A DNA stretch of 64,000 nucleotides, from assembly GCF_021130785.1 (NCBI RefSeq), contig NC_060209.1:19491501-19555500 (forward strand), written 5' to 3'. The translations under genes and the position numbers were made by a program. The stretch's first letter is position 1, and the number at the start of each line of letters is the position of its first letter. This document shows positions 1 through 12,014 of this stretch, in pieces. Below the pieces are notes generated by a model that saw nothing but the letters and a program-made list of their open reading frames with translations, was not told the origin of the DNA and did no database searches. The DNA comes from Homalodisca vitripennis (lineage: Eukaryota > Arthropoda > Insecta > Hemiptera > Cicadellidae).

Positions 1-2029
1 GACTAAACATGAGCAGCTTGTAATGAAGGTGGCTGAAATATTAGCTCTCAAGAGAACTTGACAGTCATGAACCGATGTTAATGACCACAATAGTAGCTGT
101 GGTCGTACGTTAGCTCTTGTACCATTCGTACTCTAATGTCATTGTGCTTAGTACTCGTACTCTTACAGATTGTTCATGCAGTACATATTTCAATAATAAG
201 TATAGTTATCTATAATTTATCAGTAATACATTTATGCGTACTATTGTTTATTTTTATTATTCTCACAATTCAATGTTTTCATATAGAGTTAAGTTAATTA
301 CGTTATCATAACTACTGTATATTATTTTCTGAAATTGTTTATTATTGTGGACCAAATCAACCCTAACAGGTTCTTCAGTTCTATTTGTTCTTTTCTATCA
401 CTATCGCCATGGAATGTTTAAATTTTGCTATATATACCATCATTATATAATTCACATTTTGAATATAATTAGAAATATCTAAAATCGAATATTTATTTAC
501 TGTATGAGATCATTATTGTTATTTAACGTATTGATAAGATTGAGTCTAGGATCAGTTTCAATAATAAATATAATTATAATAAATAAATATATTTAAATGA
601 TTAGGAAAATTACTTAATCTAAAATTTAAAGTCTAAGTTTTGGTAATTTCTGGAATAAAAATTAATAACTGAAATCGCTTATTAAAAAAATGGGTCGTAT
701 ATTAAATAATTTTGGGGAAGGTGGTCACAGGATCATTACTACACAATTATCTTAAAATAGTACTCTCTAAGTTGCTATTTTCTATCAAGCGAAAATTCTA
801 TTTATAAATCTAGAGAAACGTGAAGCGTTTAGGATTACTTATAACATTTTATAAACTTTTTTGGTGAAATATTTTAATTAAAATTCATATTAAAATCTTG
901 ATTTGTCATAAAGACGTTACATATTATAGCAGTACTGTAGTAACAGGAGGTATTGTCAACTATTGTAAACTATATTAATAATACAACTAGTATTCGTCCG
1001 ATATCATCTAATTTCATTTTAATGCCAGTACAAACTTGTCATATTATTACTGATACTGAATAAATATACAACAGATAATAGTAATAGAACACTATGCTAT
1101 TACATAATACATATCAAATTCAGATAAACAGTTAACCTAACAATAATAATTAACTTGACAATAAACTTTAAAAATTGTACTTATTTACCAGATTTTTATA
1201 AATTTCAGGTATGACATTTGATGCACCAGAAAACCAACAGTCCCACCAGCATCATTAAAGAAATGCGTCTCCTTAGTAATACATGCCATCGATGAGGAGC
1301 TCACGGAACCTCTTCCTGCATATTGTCATTGATGGTTAATATTTAAGGTGTATTGGGAATTTATTGCAAACTTTTATTCCTAAATATCCAGGTGCTTTTT
1401 CGTAAAAGGTGTGTTATCAAGTGGAAGGATCATATTATTTCTATGTCTTGTAAGGTAGTATGATTTAGTATAAAAGCTTTGGGGAAAGTGAAAGGGTTAT
1501 GTTTTACAATGATAGTGTCTGATACAGATAGATGCTTGAGAGCGAAAGAATATTACATTTTGAAAAAGAGGCATTAGCATCTATTTACATCTATTTATGG
1601 CATTAGCAATTACACGAAACTGTCTTTTTTGTGGTATGACTATGGTATGAAAATCGCCAAAACAGAATACCGTTATAGAAGATGAGAGTATGATAAATCA
1701 TAATATTACGTCTAGATGTATTGGTTGTAATAATAATGTGGGAATGCCAAATTGGGCTCTATTTAAGGTGTTTGAAATTCTTTCCTATCATAGTGGTGTT
1801 TAGCAATGGCTGCAGGTGGGAATCATCCGTCCCTAGCACTCCTTTTATACTTGGGATGAAAATTTATGCGAGTATCATTTCTGTATTTAGAAACAAGCCA
1901 TTACTCCTAAACTACACTTTAATTTTTGTAATTTATGATGCACACTATTTGACGTTAATGGTGAAATTCTTAATACAGATGATGGCATAATAAGCGTATG
2001 AAATAAGAATACAGTTTGAGAGACATTTT
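1..2029. other. AT-rich non-coding stretch, nothing assignable
   Basis: I see no gene, RNA or clear repeat here. An open frame of 89 codons at 1721-1990 has no recognisable motif and a composition like its AT-rich surroundings, so I treat it as chance. Confidence 0.6.
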
Positions 2030-2285
2030 GGAAGGTCATTTACAGATCAGAAAGAAAAGTGGCCCTAATATAGACCATTGTAAAACTCCGTGCTGAACAT
2101 TGAGATGTTTTATAAAATAGATTGATCTCTGATGATAACCTTTTCCTGGCGAATTTCTAGATAAGAGGAGATCCATTCTTTTACTTTGCCCTGAGCAACG
2201 TAGAAAGATAGTTTGTTTATCAGAAGAGAATGGATTACACAATCAAAAGCCTTAGACAGGCACAGAGTACTCCAACGGTGTAAAA
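2030..2285 (-). pseudogene. LINE reverse-transcriptase fragment (decayed)
   Basis: On the minus strand the first part reads LSKAFDCV, the RT motif around the first catalytic aspartate (about 2259-2236). It stays open through HSLLINKL and then KEWISSYLEIRQ, which matches the W-I-x-S-Y-L-x-x-R block of LINE reverse transcriptases. After a frameshift the second part reads QHGVLQWSILGPLFFLI (about 2095-2040), a corrupted form of the family's GVPQGSVLGPLLFLI motif, with proline and glycine changed to leucine and tryptophan. The downstream FADD motif and both flanking domains are missing, so this is a short dead fragment. The order of motifs makes the family call secure; the clade (Jockey, CR1 or similar) is not resolved. 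No target-site duplication was found. Confidence 0.85.
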
Positions 2286-2289
2286 ATAG

Positions 2290-5200
2290 CTGTAACAGTG
2301 TTTTAAATATTAAGTAACTACAGTGTGTTCACAATACTCATATTTTAAAATAAAATGTTAAATTTTACATAAGCATAGTCTAAAATGTATGGTTCACCCG
2401 CTAGCCGTCATTTTGTACTTTTCATAAAAAATATTATCTCTAAAGCTAATTAATCCAAAGATTCCTAATATAATAGATTTTGATTTAACAATTATCTTCA
2501 CTAACCTAACCAGACTATATTATAATTACTCATAAAGTTCTTTACATTAATACTTCATACGACATGATTATGAAAACTGTATCTTTATGCATTATTTGCC
2601 ACGTACTTATTTAAAAATTACTGAATTTACAACTTTTTAAATTACTGGGGTAAATTTTATGCGTTTGAAAAAGTACTAATCTTTTAAATTTTAGTCCTTA
2701 TAAAGAAATTTCGAGTGACCTAAATTACAAGATTCTTTTAATTTAAAAGGAAGTCGACTTTTACTCAGTATTTATTATTTTCTCGAATGATTGATTGGAA
2801 CAGCTTCAAATTGTTGGAAACACTTTATTTTAAATCAAGATATTAATGGTCCCAAATACAAGAGGTTTTTCAAGGCTCTAGACTGAATAGTTTGGGCGAT
2901 TTAATTGTTGATAAAAACAGGACTCGGCTTTGAAGGGCTCGGATGTTTCTGAAAATATGTACTGTCTACATAGAGACCAGAAACATTGAGGAGCCAAGTG
3001 GTTCGTGCCTGAAACTCTTGCTACACTAAGGCTAAAGAACTATAAAAGAAATGCTCCTTTAATCTTATCACCGCATAGTTTAAAAGGTATATTTGGCTAT
3101 TATGTATATATTCATACGTATATACGCGTACAACGGTGTATTATTGACTGCCGCATATTGCACGAGAGTAGTAAATATACATTTAATCCGTTATTTATAA
3201 TCCGCTCATAACAAATATGCTATCGAAAGTCTTGAAGCTATCTTTCCTGTATCTCATTTGTTTTCGTGATGTTTCTGAAACCTTGTAAATAGGCGTAATT
3301 TTGATGTTTTTTTCTGTAGTATAAAATATTATCCTGGACATACAAACACGCAAAATTATAAGCACTAACTTAAATCGTTTATGAGTAATGATATTTTATA
3401 ATAATAAGAGTCATAAACGAAGCAAAAACAGGCAATAGTGTTAGACAATTGTTTATTTCACCTATTATTAATATCCAAAATTATGTCTGCAATGTTTTTA
3501 GGGAATGTGTATTATTTTAGACTATTCCAAGGACTAGTGTTTAGGCATATTAATTTTAATCTACAGATAATTGGAACATTCTGCTAATAATTAAAACCAA
3601 ACCAAGAAACCAATGGTTTCCTATGTGATTATGACATTATAACTGATGCTTAACAACCATTCTAGGGCCAGATTTTTCTGATAGATTACCTAAATATACA
3701 GTAGTATAAACATTACACGTATAACACAGAAGGATTTTAATATCAAAAATTCTCCTTTCAAAATTCCATCACGTAATATTTTTATTTCTTAACTACCATT
3801 TAACTATTATTTAAAGTTTCATCAACTAATTCGGTTTCAATTATGGTTTTTGACTTATACATTTTCTTGTCTTAAAATATAATTTAACCACTTGCATATG
3901 AAAAAAAACGATGTAATGAGAACAGTACGTTGTATTTGATATCTAACGATGTATAATATCAAAGTGTTGCACTTATATTAACGCCTTCAATTATATTAGG
4001 CGTCAACCACAACCAGTCAAACATAGTATCAGTGAGCAGATAACAGTTCAATTGCATTTAGTAATTACTGTGGATACGGGCACGATTGTCATTCCGTGAC
4101 ATCTTAATTACGCCGCAATCTATAATTCAATATCTAGCTGTAATTATTCACCCTAACACCTCAAAACCCAGAGGTTTTTACATTATATAACTGATAAATT
4201 AACTTCTACTTAAGGATTCCAAGTTGGAAGAAAGAAATAAAAAGATTCAAATAATTAGGATTTTTAATTTTAACAGTTAATCTATTTTAAAATTGTATAA
4301 TTACCTTATAAAACGTCTAAATGTAAGTTTCGAATATAATTTTGTCTTAAGACTAAAAACCTACAGAAATAAGGATGTTAATCTACTTATTTTTAATAAT
4401 AATTCAGCTATAGCTTTGGCAGGTTTTTAAAATGGTATATATAAAATTGTACAAATTATCACTAAATAGTTGATTTATCTTTTATTACATTATTTACCTT
4501 CTTAAAAAAATTACCGTCAGGCACGTATATAGCTTTCAACATCCAAGAAGATAAAGAGATAAAGTTGTCAGTTTCTGCCAAGTACTCAGTCTTTGTAAGG
4601 TTGATTAACGACAATTGTACTTTTATTAGGTGTCCGACGGATGGTTTAAAGACTGTAAAAAATAAATACGAACAGAAATTATATTATAAGAGAAACAATT
4701 TATCGCTTGACAATCTGACCCTTTGGATAACCTCCTACATCTTCTCCCACCTGTTATTAATTTCTTTCTTTCCTCCATCAACTTCATGAAACATTAAGTT
4801 GTGGGCTTATACAATACAAATGAGCAGATCTTAGTTTATAGACTGTAAATAATTTTGAAGATATAGATAATTGAAGTCAAGAAATTTTAAATTCAATCCT
4901 GTTATCGTGGAAAAAAATATTTTCAAGGTAGAAACCCTTACATTAATTTCATCATAAAGGATATTTGTAGACTTGGAATTGTTTTAAATAGGATAATATA
5001 ATAAGATTTTTAAGTAAAAGAGGTATATTTAGCATGCCATAAATAGTATTCAAATTATACATATTTCTAAAACGTATTAATAAATTAAGCCCTGAACTTT
5101 TGACTCTTGTCACTGAAATATAAATTGTTAAATAATAATATAGCTCCTAGGTATAATCATGTTACGGCTGATGTAACAGTGCATAGCACAATTTACAGGT

Positions 5201-8200
5201 TTGCTAATCATTATCTTTTATTTTAAATCTCTAGTGGCTTAAAAAATCTAATTTTATATTTTTTATAATTTTATAAGTAATAATAACATATAGGTATTTA
5301 TAAAGAGAAAATGGATTTCAAACCCAAGTTATTTAACTTGGGCAGTCCTTCAACTTTCTTTCTTTCTCTGGTCAGTAATGAGAATAGATCAATGTTATTA
5401 TGCCTTACAGTACAATGCCTCGTACAAGGTCGATAACTTTATTACAAAGTTCCACGTCATAGAAATGATTTGAACCTGCTTTATCTCTAACCCAGATACA
5501 AAATCCGTGTTCTTAGACTTTACTTAAGACTTAAGCTCACACACGTATGTAAGAAAACGTGACTGCACAAAACCACAAAAAGATAGGCGTTTTTTAAAAG
5601 TCAAATAACTTTTGACTCTCTTGTTTACTCTTAAAATAAGTATACAAAGAGTAAATACTCTTACCGATGTTGTGCCAGTCTTATTTCGTCAATCAATCTT
5701 TAGTGGATTAAAGGTAGTTTGTTTAATTTTTATACAGTTACCATTTTGTTTGACAAATTAAGGGTTCTTTCACCCATTATTAATATTCACCAGTTTATAG
5801 TTTGGTGGTGCATTGATTAAAATATTTATTTTGCTTTTAGTACGCCTTGTTCATGTTCTGCGATCATTAAGTTGCCCTCAATGGAACCATGCTTTTCAGC
5901 AGTTTGCAGCAAATGACGTATTGTCATCACCTCTTTTGTTCTGTGATTAATCAACACCATAACCACTTTCAATCAATCAACAATCCTAATCAAGGAGCGT
6001 CGAGGCATTTAACACTACATGATTGATTGTACCTGAATTTGCCTCGTGCCCTCACAACGAAACCATTTAACGATATATAGTGAAAAATAATAGTAAAAAA
6101 TATATAATTAGTTGAAAATTCTTTCATCTGGAGGGTATTTTTCTATTGATTACTTGAGCGCTGGTGAAACCCATCAAAATAACATCTGAAAAAATTTCGT
6201 CCATGTCAAGTTTATGATGGTGCATGTGGTTTTTTTAAGACATGGCTGAGCGTACGAATATTTTTAATTGATCTTATGAGTAAACATGATAACAACAAGA
6301 AAATCAAATCACAAATAATTATGTAAACAAAATGAGTACCACAATTTTAACTTGTGACATTGCAACATATATGTAGCTTAATGAAATGTGCTATAGATTT
6401 TACATTTTCCACGCATCCTCAGTGAAACCACATGGTTACAATACCATGTACAATCACAAGTGCAAGAAGTCTATTATAAGTAGTTTTTCTAACGAGCACA
6501 TTCTGATTTTTGGTTCACAATACAAGTCAGATCAATGTATTATGCATATAACACTATGCATAATACACGAGGAAACTGAAAGAATCAGCATTCGATGAGC
6601 TTAGAGAAAATTATGAAGATTACGGTATACCAGAATAAGCATAAAATCAATGGAAACAGTAATATTAAACAGGCTAAAACTGGCACGGTAAAATGACCCC
6701 CATTTTATCACAAAATATAGATGTACGACGTCAACTTTAAATATAATTATATTTTTATCGCGGATTGCATCATGCTATCTACTACCAGCATACGAATATT
6801 CCTGCTACCAGTCGCATGAGATGAGGGTCTCTCACTGACAATCTCTGTCTTGTGCGTAGCGTGATAAATGATAAAATGCATATATGTATAACTTGTTAGA
6901 GTATTAGTCTGACCATACCTGTTGCTGGCTAATATTGAATTAATGCATTTAACAAACGAGTAAAAATAAACAATAACCACATTAATTTATCATCTGTTAT
7001 TCATTCTATATTACATGTAATCACTAAATACTCGTAGCTTCTGTACAAATATAATTCATAAATAAATATTGTATGATAAGATTTCCTATTTTAAAATTAG
7101 TTAAAACAACTAGAGAAGTAAAAAACAATCCATGCACACGAGCTACTATCCAAACGTACTAAGGTTTGGATGTGTAAAGAAAATGTTTATTTCAAAGGGG
7201 GAATTAGAGGAAATTTTATAGCACTTATCGTATCTCTTCCTTAGGATTTTAGAAACCTCATATTTGTCTATGTATTCACTTGTGTGTTCTCAAACAATTA
7301 ACGACTGAACTAACGGAGTTAGTACTCCATAACTTTTAAAAAATTGAATGGGAAATTCTGATATTTAAGTAAAAAATATAATAGTTAATAGATTTCGATG
7401 GAACAAACTACGGCAATCATGCATGTTACAGCTAAAATGCATCAGATGCATTCAAGCCAATTAACCATGCAGAGAATGGGATATTGGAACGGTCGATGAT
7501 TTAACTTTTACTGTCAGGAAACACGCCTTTGCCGTGATGATTGATGACAGTTCCACCACCTGACTGCCTTTTCTCCTGAGTGGGCTGGTACTGTCATCAT
7601 TTCTCACGGCACGATTTTTTATTGTGCCACCCCTCACTGAAAAAAAAGCGAAGTCTAGAACAGGTACTTGTAATAGGCCAGGATTTATCATATAATATTG
7701 CATGCATTGGAGTGTTTGTGATCCTGTACTTCAATCAAGATTGATCTTAAATAGATGCGCATTTATTGATATATTCGTTGTAGTCTCCCTGTACACATCC
7801 TTACTCACTGCTTCAATCATGTTTGACAAAATATTTTCTTTTTTCATATATTGTAATTAAGTAATAATTATTATCTATAGTCTGTTACAAATGATAAAGC
7901 TTTTTTTTAAGAATAGAATTAAAAAACTCTTTGGAGTATATCAGATTTTAGTTATGTATATATACAATTTTATGAAACTTGATGTCGGCTTTGTTAAATA
8001 ATTAGTTCATCTGCACTTAATCGCCAGTCACATCTAAACATATTCAAAACTTCAGGGTGACCCTGTGTTTAAGTATAGTTACTTTTAAAATATATGATAC
8101 TCTGCCAGGCTTTGTTGTTAAAATTCTGAGTAGTAAAACATATTTCTTTCGCTGTTAGATTATGCTGATGTCGTATGATCCCTCTTTATGAAATTAGACG

Positions 8201-9425
8201 AATTCAGCCCGTGTTTCAGAATAAGATTTTAGATATTATCATGATCTTATAAGTTATGATTTTGAGAGAAAATACTGAATGCAAGTACGAAAGCAAAAAA
8301 TTAACTATGATTAAAAGCACATTGCTTTTAAAATATCCTAATTTGTGTTAAGTACGAACAATGATAAATCTTAGACAAACGTCATATTTTATTTTTTTAA
8401 GATCTTTTTAAGATTTTCAAATTAAACCTTATATACAATTGAGTACATTTATAGTGTAAGTCAAGGCTTTATATATTTTCAATGAATATAATAAATATAA
8501 ATAGTAAATAATAAATCAATAAAAAGTGTTTAATTAAAAACATTTATATTTTCTTATAAATAATTTGCAATACATTATAAAAAGTAAAATTGAAATCCAT
8601 AAAACCTTAGCTATGTAAACAATCGAGACCATCTTACAATTAATATCAATCAAATATTAAATTATGTTTATCAGAAGGAAGATATTTGAAAAGGTCTACA
8701 TAAGTCATAGATATGATCTGCTTACAATGATATCAAGTAACAGCTGGATACAATTATGTAAGAAAATCGAAAATATGTGAGAAGTTTCACACATTCTTGG
8801 CACGCATTGACACTGATGGATGGCTTTCTTAGGACAACATAAGACTTAGAAACCATCTTACACATATTGATCAGATATGTGATGTTTTTTCCTATAACGT
8901 CGTTTTGCATAGTATACAACGGTTCAAAAGTATAAAGTAATTACCGAGTGATATACTATTTTTATTCTAATCATAGATTATTTAAATTTAGGTTTGTAAC
9001 GAGCTGCTTATTTCTGCATTTAAGATTTAGAGTGTAATAATTAATGAAAAACTAAAACTCAGGCACTAATAAAATATGTGATATTGTTTAGTAGTTTAAC
9101 GTTAACTATGGTATATTCAATTTTTGCAATTCCGCTTAACATCCCAGTCAATGTAAGCACTACAAAATGTTTTCTTTAATATATTATCTACACTTCCACA
9201 GAAATCACGAAAAGTAGCGGTTGAACTAATCTGTAGCCTAGAACGACAATGAGCAGATTATTCATGGTTTGAGGCTTCACTATAACTTTAATCAATATTT
9301 GCCTGAATAGTCTAAAATATATATTATAAAAATAACAAACTGGTAATTTTGTTTTACAAATCATTAACGGCACCCCGACTTGCTTATGTCCCATATCTCT
9401 GGAACTAGACTACATAGACAAATAG
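2290..9425. other. Long AT-rich stretch without recognisable genes
   Basis: Open frames here are short (80 codons or fewer) and carry no motif I recognise. The block at 7461-7703 is slightly less AT-rich and open for some 30 codons on the plus strand as well, but it matches nothing I know. I see no tRNA and no tandem array. Old, unrecognisable transposon remains are possible. Confidence 0.5.
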
Positions 9426-9429
9426 TACT

Positions 9430-9790
9430 TTTAAAATTGGTTTATTGTCTAGTTCCGCTGAGATAATCGTATATTTGGAACAAAACTGCTCCAAATGCAC
9501 CAAATTTTAATGTTGAAAGTGTTAGAAAAGAACTTTTGGCAATGCGAGTCTAAATAAGATTATTCACGACTCGTTTGGGTTCTGTGATTTGCTTTTGAGG
9601 CATTTCCCAAGCAACAGAGGGTCAACTGGCTCCTGAATATACGTATTATCTTCAACATTACTACTTCTAGTACATGGAAGTACTGTATATACTTGTACTA
9701 TATAAACAGTACAGGTGCCAAAAGACAAACATTCTCCAAAACATCGTGAGAAATTTAGTTTAAGATGTCCCATAATTATTTTACTCATGT
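9430..9790 (-). pseudogene. Mutator-like (MULE) transposase C-terminal relic
   Basis: Reading the minus strand from 9788, the frame contains PVDPLLLGKCLKSKSQNPNES. This fits the family pattern 'DP-x-LL-x-KC-x-x-G-x-TQN-x-NES' from the Mutator-like transposase domain found in many animal proteins. The frame ends just after NES. Shifting by one base continues it as VNNLI, a TAG where the family has tryptophan, then TRIAKSSF and LSTLKFGAFGAVL, the expected 'N-x-x-IW-x-x-x-PK-x-x-F' block followed by the 'L-x-x-G-x-x-DAV' block. So this is a frameshifted, stop-containing relic of the C-terminal part. In the family this domain catalyses cut-and-paste transposition; this copy cannot encode an active enzyme. 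I saw no terminal inverted repeats. The call rests on motif recall and was not searched. Confidence 0.6.
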
Positions 9791-9906
9791 ATCATGTGTT
9801 ATATAACATTGGATAGAGTAAGTTCCAGAGAACAAAAATCTGTAAAAACCTCAAAAACGCAAAAACGTATTTCGGCTGATTTTAGATGCCCATAATGAGT
9901 AAATCG

Positions 9907-10140
9907 TTATTTTTTCGACAGTTTAATGATGAAATGACAGTCTGCCACTCTAGCAATTTTGACGGGTTGTGTTTGGTTCCAGCAGTGACAATAAGCATCG
10001 TAAACGCCCAAAGTCACCAAACATCTATGGGAATAGCTGATGTAGATGAGTGATTCTCTGGTTTTGAATGCGACATCAGTAATGTTGCTACCGATGTTGA
10101 CTTTCACGACATTCCTTTGTGGTAGTAATCTGTGGGATTA
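9907..10140 (-). other. Unrecognised open frame upstream of the MULE relic
   Basis: The minus strand is open for about 77 codons, ending at a stop near 9907. It contains ESLIYISYSHRCLVTLGVYDAY and then CHCWNQTQPVKIARV. The LVTLGVYDA segment loosely resembles the block after the TQN-NES box of Mutator-like transposases, so this may be a second decayed fragment of the same family lying upstream in the same orientation. There is no ATG at the start of the open stretch. The base composition is less AT-rich than its neighbours. Function unknown; chance remains possible. Confidence 0.25.
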
Positions 10141-10199
10141 TATTTATGAACTGAGTCAATTTAACAATACCCATTATAAAAAACATCACTGGTTTATGT

Positions 10200-10620
10200 T
10201 TTTAGTCTCTAGTCGTAAATATTGTAATTTTCAATGTACTTTTAACTGGAATTTTTTTTAATATTTAGTAATATATGAAGAAGGACAATGTTGCCATCTA
10301 CATTTTACTATACATTTAAAGACGGTTGAAAACCCCATCTTAATTTTAAAAGTATGCTTCTTTAAACTGTGAATTATATTTTCTTAAAATTGAAAAAAGG
10401 CAAACTCAAAACTGTCGTTGGAAATCGTGCACTCGAAACTACGTAGTTTTTTGACAAAAGTAAGCTTGTCAGAACTGTGTATGTACATATATTTTCTTGA
10501 TCGTGACAAAGGCAAGATCTATATCTGCGTCGCACATAAAATAAACTTAAACCAGAAGTTCTCATCCAGGTACCTTGCCAGCCCAACGAAATTGCGTGCG
10601 AAGCCATGGGTAACTGCTAT
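10200..10620 (+). mobile_element. Helitron-like dispersed repeat, 3' part
   Basis: This block shares several stretches with 14,210-14,560, in the same order: AATGTACTTTTAACTG, TTTTACTATACATTTAAAGA, GGCAAACTCAA-A and GTATATATTTT-CTTG-TCG. It ends with GCGTGCGAAGCCATGGG, close to the conserved 3' end (GTGCGAAGCC...GGG...CTA) of a non-autonomous repeat family common in arthropods. That GC-rich end can form a small hairpin, as expected near a Helitron 3' terminus. The 5' end seen in the sister copy at 13,796 is not evident here, so this copy is probably truncated. Classification as Helitron is inference. Confidence 0.5.
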
Positions 10621-10624
10621 TAAG

Positions 10625-11548
10625 TTAAACAAATTAAAAACAAACAAAGATAAATATTTTAATGTTTTGTGACATATAGTCCTATCATATGTTAATTTAT
10701 AGACCATACGAAACAATAGAGGTGTTTATTGTTGTATTACGGTAAATGTGAGTGGAAGTGGTTCATTCTATTGAACAAACGGTTACAAATAAAGGTAAAA
10801 AATAAGATGGCCCCAATAAAATAGTAGTTTTCTGACGTAATACTTAAAGATAATGCTTATAGACCAATAGGTTTGGGCGTCGGCGTGAAAACCTGTAATA
10901 ATGTAAAAATTATGTTATTTCATAGTTTGATATTTTATTTAAATGATGTAACTCATCTAAAACAATAAAGTTCAATAGCTTTAATGTTTTATTATATCAT
11001 TAAATTAAGCGTTGTGAATTATGTGTGAGAAAGTGTTTTCCACACTCTTTTTATGCCCTTTTTATAAAAGTTTTGGTATGTCCTCTAAACGTTTTTCTCA
11101 CATTTAATCAGATACTTGTTATTGCCAAAATATTCATAATCTTCTTCGTTGTTAAGTTTCAATCAGGATGCAGTTTAAACGTTAGTTTTAGTTGGAAATC
11201 TGTGAATTAAAAATATCTTTGATACTGTAGTTAATTAAAAGACACAATGAAATAACAAAAATGGAATAGGACCTATATCTGAATTAACCAATTCCTGAAT
11301 AGCTATGCATATGATTATTAATCCTTCATATAATTTAAATCCATGAAAAAGAAAACATCAAATTTTATATTCGTGTCTCGTTTAATCTCTTTATAGAATA
11401 AATATATTATTGTAGTATAAATAATTTTTTAATTAAGATTATTATTACAAAGGACACAGCTTGTAACTATCGATTATAATAAGTCGCAAAAAGCAATAAT
11501 TCTTTTAAGATTTTTGTATCAACTTATGTATACTTTATATAAATGGTT

Positions 11549-11555
<7 letters not shown>
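10625..11555. other. AT-rich non-coding stretch
   Basis: Nothing recognisable: only short open frames and homopolymer-rich sequence leading into a (TA)n tract. Confidence 0.6.

Positions 11556-11556
<1 letters not shown>

Positions 11557-11593
<37 letters not shown>
11557..11593. repeat. (TA)n microsatellite
   Basis: Uninterrupted AT dinucleotide tract immediately 5' (on the plus strand) of the first tRNA-like tandem repeat locus. Confidence 0.95.
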
Positions 11594-11596
<3 letters not shown>

Positions 11597-11661
11597 TATA
11601 TTTGTAAAAATGGCAATAGCCTTATTTAATTTCAATAAACATTGAATCGTGAAAAGTACTT

Positions 11662-11729
11662 GCTCCACCGGGACTCGAACCCGGATCTCTCACTTTCCTG
11701 GTGAATGTGCTATCATTACATCACAGAGC
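11662..11729 (-). tRNA. tRNA-like cloverleaf (probable pseudogene or SINE head), copy 1
   Basis: The minus strand gives a 68-nt body. The acceptor GCTCTG pairs with a 3' strand ending GGAGC. The D-arm is TGTAATGATAGCAC-like, the anticodon stem is TTCAC/GTGAG, and the T-arm CCGGG-TTCGAGT-CCCGG is perfect and contains an intact B-box. The A-box region is close to consensus. The anticodon loop reads CAGGAAA, so position 33 is A, not the near-invariant T. That, together with presence in tandem repeat units, argues against a working tRNA. No CCA is encoded, as expected in eukaryotes. Confidence 0.5.
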
Positions 11730-11913
11730 CCTCACTTTTTACGATTCAGCAATTTTGTATTTGGCCGTATCTGTCACATATGCGTTTAATAACCAAACTA
11801 ACATATTATCGGAATACCAAATACCTGTGAAATGACTTTTATTTACATTAAATTTGTATAAATGGCAATAACCTTATTTAATTTCAATAAACATTGAATC
11901 GCAAAAAGTACTT

Positions 11914-11948
11914 GCTCCGCCTGGAGTCGAACCCGGATCTCTCCGGAT
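11914..11948 (-). pseudogene. Truncated tRNA-like body, copy 2
   Basis: Only the acceptor 3' strand and the T-arm (with B-box) remain. The sequence then passes into (TA)n at 11,951. Confidence 0.7.
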
Positions 11949-11949
11949 C

Positions 11950-11950
<1 letters not shown>

Positions 11951-12012
<62 letters not shown>
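11951..12012. repeat. (TA)n microsatellite
   Basis: A TA tract of about 62 bp that truncates the second tRNA-like unit. Confidence 0.95.

Positions 12013-12014
<2 letters not shown>

Larger units (their letters stand above)
11600..11950 (-). repeat. tRNA-like tandem repeat, locus 1 (one full unit plus a truncated second)
   Basis: The core with its flanks begins again about 252 bp later: GTACTTG starts at 11,656 and at 11,908. Each unit carries 'AATGGCAATA-CCTTATTTAATTTCAATAAACATTGAATCG', the tRNA-like body, then a shared tail (TTTTGTATTTGGCCGTATCTG and ATTTACATTAAA). The second unit runs into (TA)n at 11,951 after only its T-arm. The same unit recurs at 53.35 kb and 58.67 kb. (TA)n flanks the array on both sides. 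Confidence 0.85.

Noticed and set aside
7461..7703. 80-codon minus frame and a plus-strand open stretch (VDDLTFTVRKHAFAVMIDD)
   Set aside because: Slightly coding-like but unrecognised; a short frame with a nearby stop and no partner exons.
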